From UBA4207 sp964352405 (GTDB lineage Bacteria > Bdellovibrionota > Bacteriovoracia > Bacteriovoracales > Bacteriovoracaceae), in the NCBI GenBank assembly GCA_964352405.1, contig CAYGRY010000037.1:1-25916 (forward strand): DNA of 25,916 bases, given 5' to 3'. How positions within the stretch are numbered: the first letter of the stretch is position 1; every line of letters begins with the position of its first letter. Shown here piece by piece: positions 6,971 to 14,857 of the stretch. The position numbers were made by a program, and so were the translations under genes. The notes under the pieces were generated by a model. It saw only the letters and a program-made list of their open reading frames with translations. It was not told the origin of the DNA and did not search any database.

Positions 6971-8884
6971 CTACGCTCTTGATTCTAAGTCGGTCCACTC
7001 TTCTAAAAGGTTTTCCAGATTCTTCTTTTCTAAATCAAGCTGGCTTTGAAGCTGGCTTGTTTTTTTTGCAGAATCTGCCTGAGAATAATCTATGGCAGCT
7101 AGCTTTGACTCAAGACTTTCCACTTTTGATTCTTGATCGGCAATATCTTGCTCGATCTTTTCAAGTCTAAGGCGTTCTTTATTAGACAAACCAGCAGATG
7201 ACTTTGAACTTGTTGAGCCTTTGTTTGGCTTAATTTTGTTCAGTTCTTTTTCGAGTTCTTGAGTTTCAAGATAGATCTCAGCTTGAGGCCATCCGGCTTC
7301 AAAGATTTCAATATGCTCATCATAAATAAGCCAACACTTATCAGTTACGTTTTCAATAAATGTTCTATCGTGACCAACGATAATGAGTGCTCCTTCGTAG
7401 GCACGAAGTTCTTCTTCAAGAATTCCAATTGTCTCAAGATCAAGATCGTTGGTAGGTTCATCGAAAATCCATAGATCTCTAGCATGCTTCATGAACTGAG
7501 CGAGCTGGAGTCTATTTTTTTCTCCACCTGAAAAGGTATGAATAGGTCTTTTAATTTCTTCAGTCTTAAACAAGAATCCATCTAGGTAGCTTGCAACGTG
7601 ACGTTTTTCACCGGTGTTAGACATCACAAAATCAATGCCCTCACCTACAAGTTGCCACGGTGTAATATCATTTGGAAGTGATTCTCTTTTTTGAGAGAAG
7701 TGACCAATATCAAGTCCATCAAGAGTTCTAACTTTTCCATTGATAGGCTGTTGTTCACCCATAAGAACTTTTAAAAGGGAACTTTTACCTGCGCCGTTAT
7801 TACCCATTAAGGCAATTTTATCACCCTTAGCAAGAGCAAACTTAAAGTCATTGATTAAGATTTTTTTACCATAACCAATATCAACTGACTCAGATTCAAT
7901 AAGCACCTTACTTTTTCGACCAGAGCTTTTTAAGTTAAGGTTTACAGTTTTAGAAGCCAGTGCTTTTAACTCTGTAATACTAGATTGTAATGAATCGTAG
8001 TCAGCAATACGCTTTTTACTTTTTGTTCTTCTGGCTTTGGCTCCACGACGAATCCAGGCGGTTTCACGGCGGTTACTATTTTCAAGACGATCTAATTCTT
8101 TAACTCGTCTAGCATCTTCATTTTGAAGATGGATTAAGTAGTCAGCATAAGTTCCCTGGAAACTTACAAGCTTGCCACTTTGAATATGAACAATACGCTC
8201 AACCACGTTATTTAAAAGACTTCTATCGTGTGAGATAACCATGAAGGTTTTTTTAACGTTAGAAAGTTCTTCTTCAAACTTTTGAATCGTCTTGAGATCA
8301 AGGTGGTTGGTTGGCTCATCCCAAAGTACCACTTGGTGAGGACATGATAAACCAAGAGATAAAGCAATTTTTCTTTGCTCTCCACCAGAAAGGCCATGTA
8401 CTTTTTGGTTTAGATCATCAATTCCAAATCCTTTTAGGTAACTCACAAACGAATTATAAATACGATCTTCGCCCTCATGAGCAAGCTCTTCAAAAATCGC
8501 CTGTTGTTTTTCAAGCAATTTTTCAAAGTCCTCTTCTCCAAGTGCAAGCTTATCATTGATAACGTTGAGTTTTTGCTTTAACGCTTTAAAGCTTGGGTAG
8601 TATTCATAAAGATAATCTTCGATATTTAATTCACCTGGAGGTAACAACTCCTGTGGAACATAAAAGATAGAGAGATCACGACTTTTATCAAAGATAAACG
8701 CTGGAACAGTGATGTCTGGAGCTTGAAGACCCATGATCACTTTAAAAAGTGATGATTTTCCGTGGCCGTTTAATCCAAGGATACCAATTCGATCGCCTTC
8801 ATTAAGCGTAAAAGTCACTTCTTTAAAAAGCTGCTTATGAGGATGAGATAAAGTTAAATTTTGCAGCGTTAAAAGTGTACTCAT
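6971..8884 (-). CDS. uup: ABC-F family ATPase Uup
   Basis: This 637-residue cytosolic protein has two ATPase domains and no membrane segment. Domain 1 shows Walker A GLNGHGKS (37-44), signature LSGGEQ (165-170) and Walker B VVLWDEPTNHLD (185-196). Domain 2 shows GNNGAGKS (361-368), FSGGEK (451-456) and WIFDEPTNDLD (472-482). The linker contains WIRRGAKARRTKSKKR, a Uup hallmark. Residues 560-637 form a charged coiled coil matching the Uup C-terminal domain, which binds DNA or ribosomes. ABC-F proteins act on ribosomes; Uup has been linked to transposon excision and ribosome assembly. The ATG follows directly after the TAA of the phospholipase-like gene, so the two share a transcript. Confidence 0.92.
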   Translation of the reverse strand: MSTLLTLQNLTLSHPHKQLFKEVTFTLNEGDRIGILGLNGHGKSSLFKVIMGLQAPDITVPAFIFDKSRDLSIFYVPQELLPPGELNIEDYLYEYYPSFKALKQKLNVINDKLALGEEDFEKLLEKQQAIFEELAHEGEDRIYNSFVSYLKGFGIDDLNQKVHGLSGGEQRKIALSLGLSCPHQVVLWDEPTNHLDLKTIQKFEEELSNVKKTFMVISHDRSLLNNVVERIVHIQSGKLVSFQGTYADYLIHLQNEDARRVKELDRLENSNRRETAWIRRGAKARRTKSKKRIADYDSLQSSITELKALASKTVNLNLKSSGRKSKVLIESESVDIGYGKKILINDFKFALAKGDKIALMGNNGAGKSSLLKVLMGEQQPINGKVRTLDGLDIGHFSQKRESLPNDITPWQLVGEGIDFVMSNTGEKRHVASYLDGFLFKTEEIKRPIHTFSGGEKNRLQLAQFMKHARDLWIFDEPTNDLDLETIGILEEELRAYEGALIIVGHDRTFIENVTDKCWLIYDEHIEIFEAGWPQAEIYLETQELEKELNKIKPNKGSTSSKSSAGLSNKERLRLEKIEQDIADQESKVESLESKLAAIDYSQADSAKKTSQLQSQLDLEKKNLENLLEEWTDLESRA

Positions 8885-9355
8885 TTATTGATTGATCTTT
8901 TTAAGGTTATTAATAAAGGGAACTAAGAGCGCCTCGTAGCCAGCAAGCTGATCCGGCTCAAGAGATTCTATCAGTTGATTTAATTCATCTATTGTCAGTT
9001 TCGTATCTGTATTCGTTTCACCCCATGCATTGGCAAATTTTTTATCTCTTAAACGAATTGGAGAACGACCACCTAACTCAATACCAAAAGCCATAAGATC
9101 GGCCATAAACTTGGTCGATGCTTTTTCAACACACGCATGAAGTCTTTGATTGGCTGCTTTTTTTTGTGAAAACTCTCCGCCGGCCCATAAATACAAATCA
9201 TGTTCGACGCAGCAGTGAGACCAGTCATACTGACCAAGTCGATCAGGCCAAGCAGTGCAAATATCTGTTTTGAAAGCACGCGTAAAGATTCTAGATTCAG
9301 CACTGGCCGAAAAGCTAAAAAAAAGAGATATGGTAAGTAATAGTATTTTTAACAC
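8885..9355 (-). CDS. Secreted phospholipase A2-like protein
   Basis: The 156-residue protein has a clear signal peptide (cleavage near ASA|ES, residue 19). The mature part carries CTAWPDR and then HCCVEHDLYLWAGG (47-60). The CCxxHD pattern (Cys48, Cys49, His52, Asp53) is the catalytic signature of phospholipase A2 folds, in which His and Asp act with calcium. The usual upstream YGCxCG calcium loop is not evident, so catalysis is uncertain. Cys33 and Cys75 could form disulfides. Translation starts at GTG (9355) without a strong ribosome binding site. The gene is fused to uup by a TAA-ATG junction, although the two products act in different compartments. It could attack prey or host membranes, or be a structural homologue. 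Confidence 0.65.
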   Translation of the reverse strand: MLKILLLTISLFFSFSASAESRIFTRAFKTDICTAWPDRLGQYDWSHCCVEHDLYLWAGGEFSQKKAANQRLHACVEKASTKFMADLMAFGIELGGRSPIRLRDKKFANAWGETNTDTKLTIDELNQLIESLEPDQLAGYEALLVPFINNLKKINQ

Positions 9356-9399
9356 GCTCGGATATTAGTATACGGGCCACAAGAGTAAAAGATTAACTT

Positions 9400-9789
9400 A
9401 TGAACAATTCACACAGTACAACCGTTGGCTATATTCTTTGGATTTTTGGCTTTATGGGCTCTCATAGGTTCTATTTTGGTAAGCCTGTGACTGGTACAAT
9501 CTGGTTTTTAACACTTGGTGTAATGGGAATTGGCTGGATCGTCGATTTGTTTTTAATCCAAAGTATGGATGCTGAAGCTGATCGCAAGTTCAAAACAGGA
9601 CCTATTGATTACAATATTTGTTGGGCCCTTCTAACCTTTTTAGGTTTCTTAGGTATTCACCGCTTTTATATGGGCAAGATCCTGACGGGCATTTTATGGC
9701 TAGCGACTGGTGGACTTTTTGGTATTGGTTGGCTTTATGATCTTTGGAATCTTAACGATCAGATCGACGAAGTTAATAGTAGCTTGTAA
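9400..9789 (+). CDS. Membrane protein with two tandem TM2 domains
   Basis: The 129-residue protein is an internal duplication. Residues 8-53 and 72-117 each contain the TM2 pattern: a hydrophobic helix, G(S/I)HRFY(F/M)G (20-27 and 85-92), a second helix rich in glycine, then IGW(I/L)xDL. TM2 proteins are small inner-membrane proteins of unknown biochemical role. Tandem copies give four membrane helices. The gene diverges from the phospholipase-like gene across 44 bp and converges with the subtilase gene, sharing a bidirectional terminator with it. Confidence 0.88.
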   Translation: MNNSHSTTVGYILWIFGFMGSHRFYFGKPVTGTIWFLTLGVMGIGWIVDLFLIQSMDAEADRKFKTGPIDYNICWALLTFLGFLGIHRFYMGKILTGILWLATGGLFGIGWLYDLWNLNDQIDEVNSSL

Positions 9790-9823
9790 AAAAAAGCCAC
9801 TCGTAAGAGTGGCTTCATTTTTT
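9786..9823. terminator. Bidirectional rho-independent terminator
   Basis: Perfect nine-base arms AAGCCACTC (9794-9802) and GAGTGGCTT (9807-9815) flank the tetraloop GTAA. Runs of A lie on the left and T on the right, so U tracts follow the stem on both strands; the minus-strand tract is adjacent and the plus-strand one follows CA. It separates the converging TM2 and subtilase genes. Confidence 0.88.
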
Positions 9824-9838
9824 TAATTTTCTTAAATC

Positions 9839-11128
9839 TTATAAACCCTGAAGAGTCTTAAGAAGATTGATCCTTCCACCAGTAACCATTCTAGTTTCAT
9901 AGCGTGATACTTTAGTCACGTTATCCATAAGAACTTGCTTAAGCTGAACTGGACTTAATTCAGGGTTGCGTGAAAGTACTTCAGCTGCAACACCTACTGA
10001 GTTTGGTGAAGCCATTGAAGTTCCTGACATATTTCCATAACGGTTGCCTGGAGTTGTTGAGTAGATCCCTGAACCTGGAGCAGCAAGATCAACACCAACT
10101 AAACCGTAGTTAGAAAAAGAAGCCATTCCACCTGATGAAGTTGTTGCTGCAACAACCATTAATGTTTCTGAATCAAATGAAGCTGGGTAAGTTAATCTTC
10201 TGTCAATATCTTGAGAAGAGTTACCAGCTGCTGCGATAACTAATACACCATATTCTTCACCAATATAGTTGATCGTATCTTTAACTAGATCGCCACCTTC
10301 ATTATTTGATTTACCAAATGAACAGTTAATGATTTTAGCGCCATGCTTAGCTGCATAAAGAAAAGACTCAGCAACATCAACATCAGTTTCATCGCCATTG
10401 TTTGGAACAGTTCTAATTGCCATAATAGCAACGTTAGCTGCTACACCAGCAACACCAATGCCGTTATTTTGTTTTGCACCGATTGAACCTGAAACGTGAG
10501 TTCCATGTGAGTGCTTATCCATTGGATCACCTGTTGCAACTCCGTTTGAGTTACGAACAAGAGTGTTAATTCCGTGAACGTCATCAATATAACCATTGTT
10601 GTCGTCATCAATTCCGTTACCAGCGATTTCACCAGAGTTAGTCCACATAACGTCTTTTAGATCTTCGTGATTGTAGTCAACACCTGTATCAACAACAGCT
10701 ACGATAATTTTTTCGCCTTTATTAGCGCCTAAAGTCTCGTAAGCATCATTGACCGCCATACCGCCGCGCTCTGCTGAATTAAAGCCCCACAGCCTTGAAA
10801 GACCTGGATCATTGAACCCTGTAACAGACTTACCAAAAACTTTTGGAAGCATTTCTGTCTGAGTTGCTTGTGGAAGTTTTCTTTTACCAGCTTTTGCATT
10901 GATATCAACACGTAGAACTTCACTTGAAGATTCAAGTTGAGCTCTAGTCAAAGCAACATCGTTTGTTTGAACAACATAGTACTGACCAAATAAATGCTGA
11001 ATATTTTTAGCAGTAGATGCAACTGGAGTATTTCCAGCTTCTTTCATTTTAACAACTAATCTTTCGGCGCCGCTGGCTTGAGAAATCATGGCCATTAGGG
11101 CAACACCTGCGAGTAACTTTAATTTCAT
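9839..11128 (-). CDS. Secreted subtilisin-like serine protease (S8)
   Basis: The 429-residue preproenzyme has a signal peptide (1-20, ASG|AE), an inhibitor-type propeptide (about 21-100) and an S8 catalytic domain. The triad is visible as VVDTGVD (Asp147), HSHGTHVSG (His208) and MSGTSMASP (Ser371). The oxyanion residue is Asn303 in AAAGNSS. An acidic loop GNGIDDDNNGYIDD (170-183) probably binds calcium. No extra C-terminal domain is present, so it should be released as a free protease. AAGGA and AGGACAT upstream of ATG give ribosome binding sites, and one of them is buried in an inverted repeat. Such proteases are common in predatory and saprophytic bacteria. Confidence 0.95.
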   Translation of the reverse strand: MKLKLLAGVALMAMISQASGAERLVVKMKEAGNTPVASTAKNIQHLFGQYYVVQTNDVALTRAQLESSSEVLRVDINAKAGKRKLPQATQTEMLPKVFGKSVTGFNDPGLSRLWGFNSAERGGMAVNDAYETLGANKGEKIIVAVVDTGVDYNHEDLKDVMWTNSGEIAGNGIDDDNNGYIDDVHGINTLVRNSNGVATGDPMDKHSHGTHVSGSIGAKQNNGIGVAGVAANVAIMAIRTVPNNGDETDVDVAESFLYAAKHGAKIINCSFGKSNNEGGDLVKDTINYIGEEYGVLVIAAAGNSSQDIDRRLTYPASFDSETLMVVAATTSSGGMASFSNYGLVGVDLAAPGSGIYSTTPGNRYGNMSGTSMASPNSVGVAAEVLSRNPELSPVQLKQVLMDNVTKVSRYETRMVTGGRINLLKTLQGL

Positions 11129-11166
11129 ATAATGTCCTTATCCTTTAGTTTGATCAGGACATCATA
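11128..11166 (-). promoter_or_regulatory. Leader inverted repeat covering the subtilase ribosome binding site
   Basis: On the transcript, 11 bases (11166-11156) can pair with 11 bases (11138-11128), with one G-U pair and a 17-nt loop. The downstream arm contains the Shine-Dalgarno AGGA and the A of the start codon. A second AAAGGA lies in the loop. The fold would hide the start site until it is opened. Confidence 0.5.
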
Positions 11167-11224
11167 GAAAATGATATAAAGGATGGGCACAAACAAGTTC
11201 TAACTTTAAAAGTGAAAAACTCAA

Positions 11225-12073
11225 CTATTTGCGCTTAATTTCGTTTAAAGTGCGATTAAGCCTAATGAGAGAACGTTTCTTGAAGCTTATAGGGTCATGC
11301 CTATAGTCGAGATAGTTAATAATATCCTCCATTTCAACTTTATCTTGAAAGATTTTTTGAAAAGTCGGCATGATTGTTTTGTTATTATATCGTCCAGGAT
11401 TGGCAACATAGTCACTAATCCACTCTCGTGATTTAGATTCAAAAATATTCGGTTTAATTAAATTTGAAGTTTCAGTTTCGTTATTATGGCAACGAAGGCA
11501 GTGAGAGTTAAAAAGGATCTCGCCCATCATCACTGTTTGCGGGGCATCTTTAACTTGCGATATAAATTTCTCGATCGCTAATTTAAAAGACAGATAATTA
11601 ATTTGATAAACCCATCTAAGGTTTTTTTTCTTATCTCTTATCTTTTGATCCTTCCAAATCAAATAAAATGGTCCAGTTTCAACTAACTCTTCAGTCCTAT
11701 AATCGATAGTATTCATCTTGCCATTAATTTTCTCAAAAGCCAGATAACCAGGTTCGTTATTTATATGCTGAGGAGAGATGATTGGTAGGTAACCATTTTT
11801 AGTTTTAATCTGTAGATCATCACTAATTAGCTTCTGTCCTGAAACATGCACTAAAAAATCTTTTAAATTGAAAGCATTGTATTGTTCAAATTGACGATTT
11901 TTTTGATCGAAGATCTTAACCTGTTCAACTTTTAGGACTTTTTTCAGTTGATCAATTTTAAGCTCTTTTAACTCTCCAGCATTTGTCTCAAAAGTAATGC
12001 TATCTGTGGTGGCACTTACAGCAAGTGTAAACAAATTTAGGAGAAGGAATATTGATAGTTTTACTTTAATCAT
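11225..12073 (-). CDS. Exported c-type cytochrome with N-terminal extra domain
   Basis: The 282-residue protein has a signal peptide (about 1-21, AVSA|TT). Residues 180-262 form a class I cytochrome c unit: HCLRCHN gives the CxxCH haem site (Cys192, Cys195, His196), and IMPTF (Met235) is the probable sixth ligand, with a terminal helix after it. Residues 22-178 have no motif I can name with confidence. The run LKDFL, NGYLPIISPQHI, GPFYLIW and WVYQINYLSF recalls the beta-rich fold of oxidoreductase molybdopterin-binding domains, but the cofactor cysteine is absent. Periplasmic electron transfer is likely. It is followed at 95 nt by the co-directional subtilase gene. Confidence 0.8.
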   Translation of the reverse strand: MIKVKLSIFLLLNLFTLAVSATTDSITFETNAGELKELKIDQLKKVLKVEQVKIFDQKNRQFEQYNAFNLKDFLVHVSGQKLISDDLQIKTKNGYLPIISPQHINNEPGYLAFEKINGKMNTIDYRTEELVETGPFYLIWKDQKIRDKKKNLRWVYQINYLSFKLAIEKFISQVKDAPQTVMMGEILFNSHCLRCHNNETETSNLIKPNIFESKSREWISDYVANPGRYNNKTIMPTFQKIFQDKVEMEDIINYLDYRHDPISFKKRSLIRLNRTLNEIKRK

Positions 12074-12269
12074 TGTCTTTAGTTCACATATCTAAGGCTT
12101 AAATAAATTTAACACAACCTGAAGATTCTTTCATTTCTAAGCAGTTATGCCATTGTGGCTATTTTGAGTGGCAATTTACGTTAAGGCTATCATCTTAACT
12201 GACCGAATTATAGTAATTGTGAATATTCGCATACAATTGGCTTACCAAACATAGGATCATAAAAACAGA

Positions 12270-12665
12270 ATGAACTCCAGAAAAGCCATCCTTATTATCG
12301 ACGATCATCAGCAACGAAAGACAGAGCTTAGCTCGAGGCTTCGCATGCAGGGGTTCACCATCGATGTAGCGACGGGCGGATTTCATAGTATTCATTTGAT
12401 GGAAAAGAATCATTACCATCTCGTTTTAATGATCGATGACATGACCGACCTATCAACCCAAGAAACGGTAAGCCTCATTAAAACTACAGCTCTAAAAAAA
12501 GAAATTCATATCCCAGTAATGGTGATGAGAAGTCCTGGCAAAGAACTTGATGAAGATGAAATTGAGTACATAAAGAGAGAAAATGTTAGTCAGATTTACG
12601 CGTGGCAAAACGAGTTTAGAACCACCCTGAGGCAGATTACGGCCAATATAGAGCAAGCAGCGTAA
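12270..12665 (+). CDS. Degenerate response-regulator receiver domain protein
   Basis: The 131-residue protein is a single receiver-like domain with no output domain. It begins with ILIIDDHQQRK, whose Asp11-Asp12 match the acidic pocket. The expected phosphoacceptor strand reads YHLVLMIDDM (49-58). By spacing from Tyr49 the acceptor position is Ile55, with Asp56 shifted by one. The conserved Thr/Ser position appears as MRS (86-88), and the usual Lys-Pro near the C-terminus is missing (IYAWQNEF). It may bind a partner without phosphorylation, or use the shifted Asp. It lies alone, divergent from the cytochrome gene across 196 bp, and is followed by the metalloprotease gene. No strong ribosome binding site is seen. 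Confidence 0.75.
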   Translation: MNSRKAILIIDDHQQRKTELSSRLRMQGFTIDVATGGFHSIHLMEKNHYHLVLMIDDMTDLSTQETVSLIKTTALKKEIHIPVMVMRSPGKELDEDEIEYIKRENVSQIYAWQNEFRTTLRQITANIEQAA

Positions 12666-12714
12666 TATTTTCATACTCATTCTCAAAGAGCAGCCCGACT
12701 TCTAATTTGAAGTC

Positions 12715-13428
12715 ATGAAGAAGTTTATAATTTCAAACATTCTCTTTGCACTTATCAACTCAGCTCAGGCTTTCGATAGCTGTAAATATGTTCAAAGCCG
12801 AGGATTCTTTTCCTATCAAAAAGTTGAGTCTCTTAAGAAACAACACCGAATCATTGAACATAAATCAATGAATAAACTTAAAACGGCAGAGTACTTAAGT
12901 TTGATGAAAGATTTTTTTATTGAACTGTGCAAAGCACCTTATGAACACAGAAAGATTATTTACAATCGAAGAATAGAAACACATTTAACCGCTGGCCCAA
13001 TTACACAACATCCATTCATTGCAGCTCTACCAATGGGGCCTCGAGATCATGACACCGGTTGGGATGTAGTTCCCGGAGCTGCTGCTACCGGTAGAATGGC
13101 TCCCACTGTTATCAATATACAAAGTTTATATAAAGCTCACGGAAGTAAAAATTTAGTACTTCACGAATTTGCTCATGTCCTCGATCGTTTTTTTAATAGC
13201 TATGAGATCTTTAATTTTGATTTATCGCCTTCAGATAACTTCAGACCAATCTATGACGACACTCCTTGGCTGCAGGTCTACGGTGCATTTCTTTTGCCTT
13301 ATCATAAGAAAAACGTAGAAGAACATTTTGCTGAACTTTATGCCAGATGGTATGGTTCACAAGAATCTCGCATGGAGCTTCGTGCACTAATTCCTGGAAT
13401 AGAGGAATACTTTAACTCGCTGCTCTAA
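12715..13428 (+). CDS. Exported HExxH metalloprotease (anthrax-lethal-factor-like domain)
   Basis: The 237-residue protein has a signal peptide (1-19, AQA|FD). It carries a zinc site LVLHEFAHVLDRF (147-159; His150, Glu151, His154) and a downstream EEHFAELYARW (202-212), whose Glu203 is the likely third ligand. A HE-x-x-H-x-x-D site followed by E-x-F-A-E is the pattern of the ATLF-like/M34 gluzincin group, which includes secreted Pro-Pro endopeptidases. Cys23 and Cys72 might form a disulfide. It probably acts in the periplasm or outside the cell; the substrate is unknown. It lies 49 nt after the receiver gene in the same direction. Confidence 0.75.
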   Translation: MKKFIISNILFALINSAQAFDSCKYVQSRGFFSYQKVESLKKQHRIIEHKSMNKLKTAEYLSLMKDFFIELCKAPYEHRKIIYNRRIETHLTAGPITQHPFIAALPMGPRDHDTGWDVVPGAAATGRMAPTVINIQSLYKAHGSKNLVLHEFAHVLDRFFNSYEIFNFDLSPSDNFRPIYDDTPWLQVYGAFLLPYHKKNVEEHFAELYARWYGSQESRMELRALIPGIEEYFNSLL

Positions 13429-13453
13429 CAAAAATAATCAAAAGCACCGCTTC

Positions 13454-13482
13454 TCGACGCACTAGACAGTTTTGGCTAAGAT
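13454..13482 (+). promoter_or_regulatory. Candidate promoter of icd
   Basis: TCGACG (13454-13459), a 17-nt spacer and TAAGAT (13477-13482) lie 40 nt before the icd start. Each box matches the consensus at four of six positions. AAGGAAGG just before the ATG is a strong ribosome binding site. Confidence 0.4.
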
Positions 13483-13522
13483 AACGCCGTCTTAACTGCA
13501 ATTCTAGAGAAGGAAGGTCACC

Positions 13523-14752
13523 ATGCAAAAGATCAAGGTTCAAGGAACTGTTGTCGAGCTCGACGGCGATGAAATGACTCGTATCATTTGGAAATTTATT
13601 AAAGATAAACTTATTCTACCTTACGTAGACGTCAATATTGAATATTACGATCTAGGTATGGAATACCGTGATAAAACTGATGACCAAGTCACAGTTGATG
13701 CTGCTAACGCTATCAAAAAGCATGGTGTTGGTATTAAGTGCGCCACGATTACTCCTGATGAAGATCGTGTAACTGAATTTAAACTAAAAAAAATGTACCG
13801 TTCACCAAACGGAACAATTAGAAATATTCTTGGTGGCACAGTTTTTCGTGAACCAATTATTTGTACCAACGTACCTCGTCTAGTTCCAAACTGGACAAAG
13901 CCAATCATGATTGGTCGTCACGCTTTTGGTGATCAATATAAAGCGGTAGATTTTGTTACTAAAGGAAAAGGTAAATTAACAATCACTTATACACCAGAAG
14001 GCGGATCTCCTGAAGTTCACGAGATTTTTGACTTCAAAGGTGATGGCGTTGCCATGGGTATGTATAACACTGATGAAAGTATCAGCGATTTCGCTCACAG
14101 CTGTTTCAATATGGCGATGACTAAGAAATGGCCTCTATATCTTTCAACTAAGAATACAATTCTTAAAAAATATGACGGTCGTTTCAAAGATATCTTCCAA
14201 TCAATCTACGAGAATGATTATCAAAAGAAATTTGAAAGCCTAGGCATTTCTTATGAGCACCGTTTGATTGATGACATGGTTGCTGCTGCACTTAAGTGGA
14301 ACGGCGACTTCCTTTGGGCCTGTAAAAACTATGACGGCGACGTTCAGTCAGATACAGTGGCACAAGGTTTTGGATCATTAGGTCTTATGACTTCTGTTCT
14401 TATGACTGCTGATGGAAAAACTGTTGAAGCAGAAGCTGCTCACGGAACTGTGACTCGTCACTATCGTCAGCACCAACAAGGTAAGAAAACTTCAACGAAC
14501 CCTATTGCTTCAATCTTTGCATGGACTAGAGGACTTGCTCACCGTGCGAAACTTGATGGTAATACTGATCTTACAAAGTTTTGTACTTCTCTTGAGCAAG
14601 TTTGCGTAGAAACTGTTGAATCTGGAAAGATGACAAAAGATCTTGCGCTATGCATCCATGGCAAGCAAATGAATGATTCTCACTGGCTAACCACTGAGGA
14701 TTTCCTAGCTGCCCTAGATACAAATCTTCAAAGTAAGCTTAACACTAAGTAA
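13523..14752 (+). CDS. icd: NADP-dependent isocitrate dehydrogenase, homodimeric subfamily II
   Basis: This 409-residue TCA-cycle enzyme oxidises isocitrate to 2-oxoglutarate and CO2 with NADP. The sequence follows the eukaryotic IDH1-like subfamily rather than E. coli Icd: ELDGDEMTRIIW (12-23), SPNGTIRNILGGTVFREPI (94-112), GRHAFGDQYKA (131-141, including Arg132), LIDDMVAAALKW and AAHGTVTRHYRQHQQG. Length matches the subfamily (about 400-415). It is cytosolic. It forms a single-gene unit with a strong ribosome binding site upstream and a clear terminator downstream. Confidence 0.97.
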   Translation: MQKIKVQGTVVELDGDEMTRIIWKFIKDKLILPYVDVNIEYYDLGMEYRDKTDDQVTVDAANAIKKHGVGIKCATITPDEDRVTEFKLKKMYRSPNGTIRNILGGTVFREPIICTNVPRLVPNWTKPIMIGRHAFGDQYKAVDFVTKGKGKLTITYTPEGGSPEVHEIFDFKGDGVAMGMYNTDESISDFAHSCFNMAMTKKWPLYLSTKNTILKKYDGRFKDIFQSIYENDYQKKFESLGISYEHRLIDDMVAAALKWNGDFLWACKNYDGDVQSDTVAQGFGSLGLMTSVLMTADGKTVEAEAAHGTVTRHYRQHQQGKKTSTNPIASIFAWTRGLAHRAKLDGNTDLTKFCTSLEQVCVETVESGKMTKDLALCIHGKQMNDSHWLTTEDFLAALDTNLQSKLNTK

Positions 14753-14759
14753 TTACTAG

Positions 14760-14788
14760 AAAGCCCCTGCCAGTCAGGGGTTTTTTTT
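14760..14788 (+). terminator. Rho-independent terminator of icd
   Basis: CCCCTG (14764-14769) pairs with CAGGGG (14775-14780) across a five-base loop, and eight T residues follow at once. It lies just after the icd stop. Confidence 0.9.
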
Positions 14789-14792
14789 GCCT

Positions 14793-14821
14793 TTGACGTT
14801 TCTTTTTCTATGCGTTAAACA
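14793..14821 (+). promoter_or_regulatory. Candidate sigma-70-type promoter of the 97-residue exported protein gene
   Basis: TTGACG (14793-14798), 17 nt, then TAAACA (14816-14821). The -35 box is good and the -10 box is weak. The start codon is 36 nt further on. Confidence 0.4.
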
Positions 14822-14857
14822 TAGAGCGTTCAAACTGTTTAATCTCATGAGGTCCGT

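Noticed and set aside
12074..12269. Inverted repeat GTTAAG...CTTAAC and possible promoters in the 196-bp divergent gap
   Set aside because: The repeat is short and alone; no -35/-10 pair with good boxes and spacing was found on either strand. The gap is AT-rich and otherwise featureless.
13841..13860. TGGCAC-type -24 match inside icd
   Set aside because: It is within coding sequence and the -12 position reads TTCG, so it is not an RpoN site.
14776..14790. Possible sigma-54 promoter before the 97-residue protein gene (GG-N10-GC with TTGC) in the icd terminator
   Set aside because: Only GG and TTGC fit; the rest of the -24 box does not match TGGCAC, and the GG and T residues are explained by the terminator.
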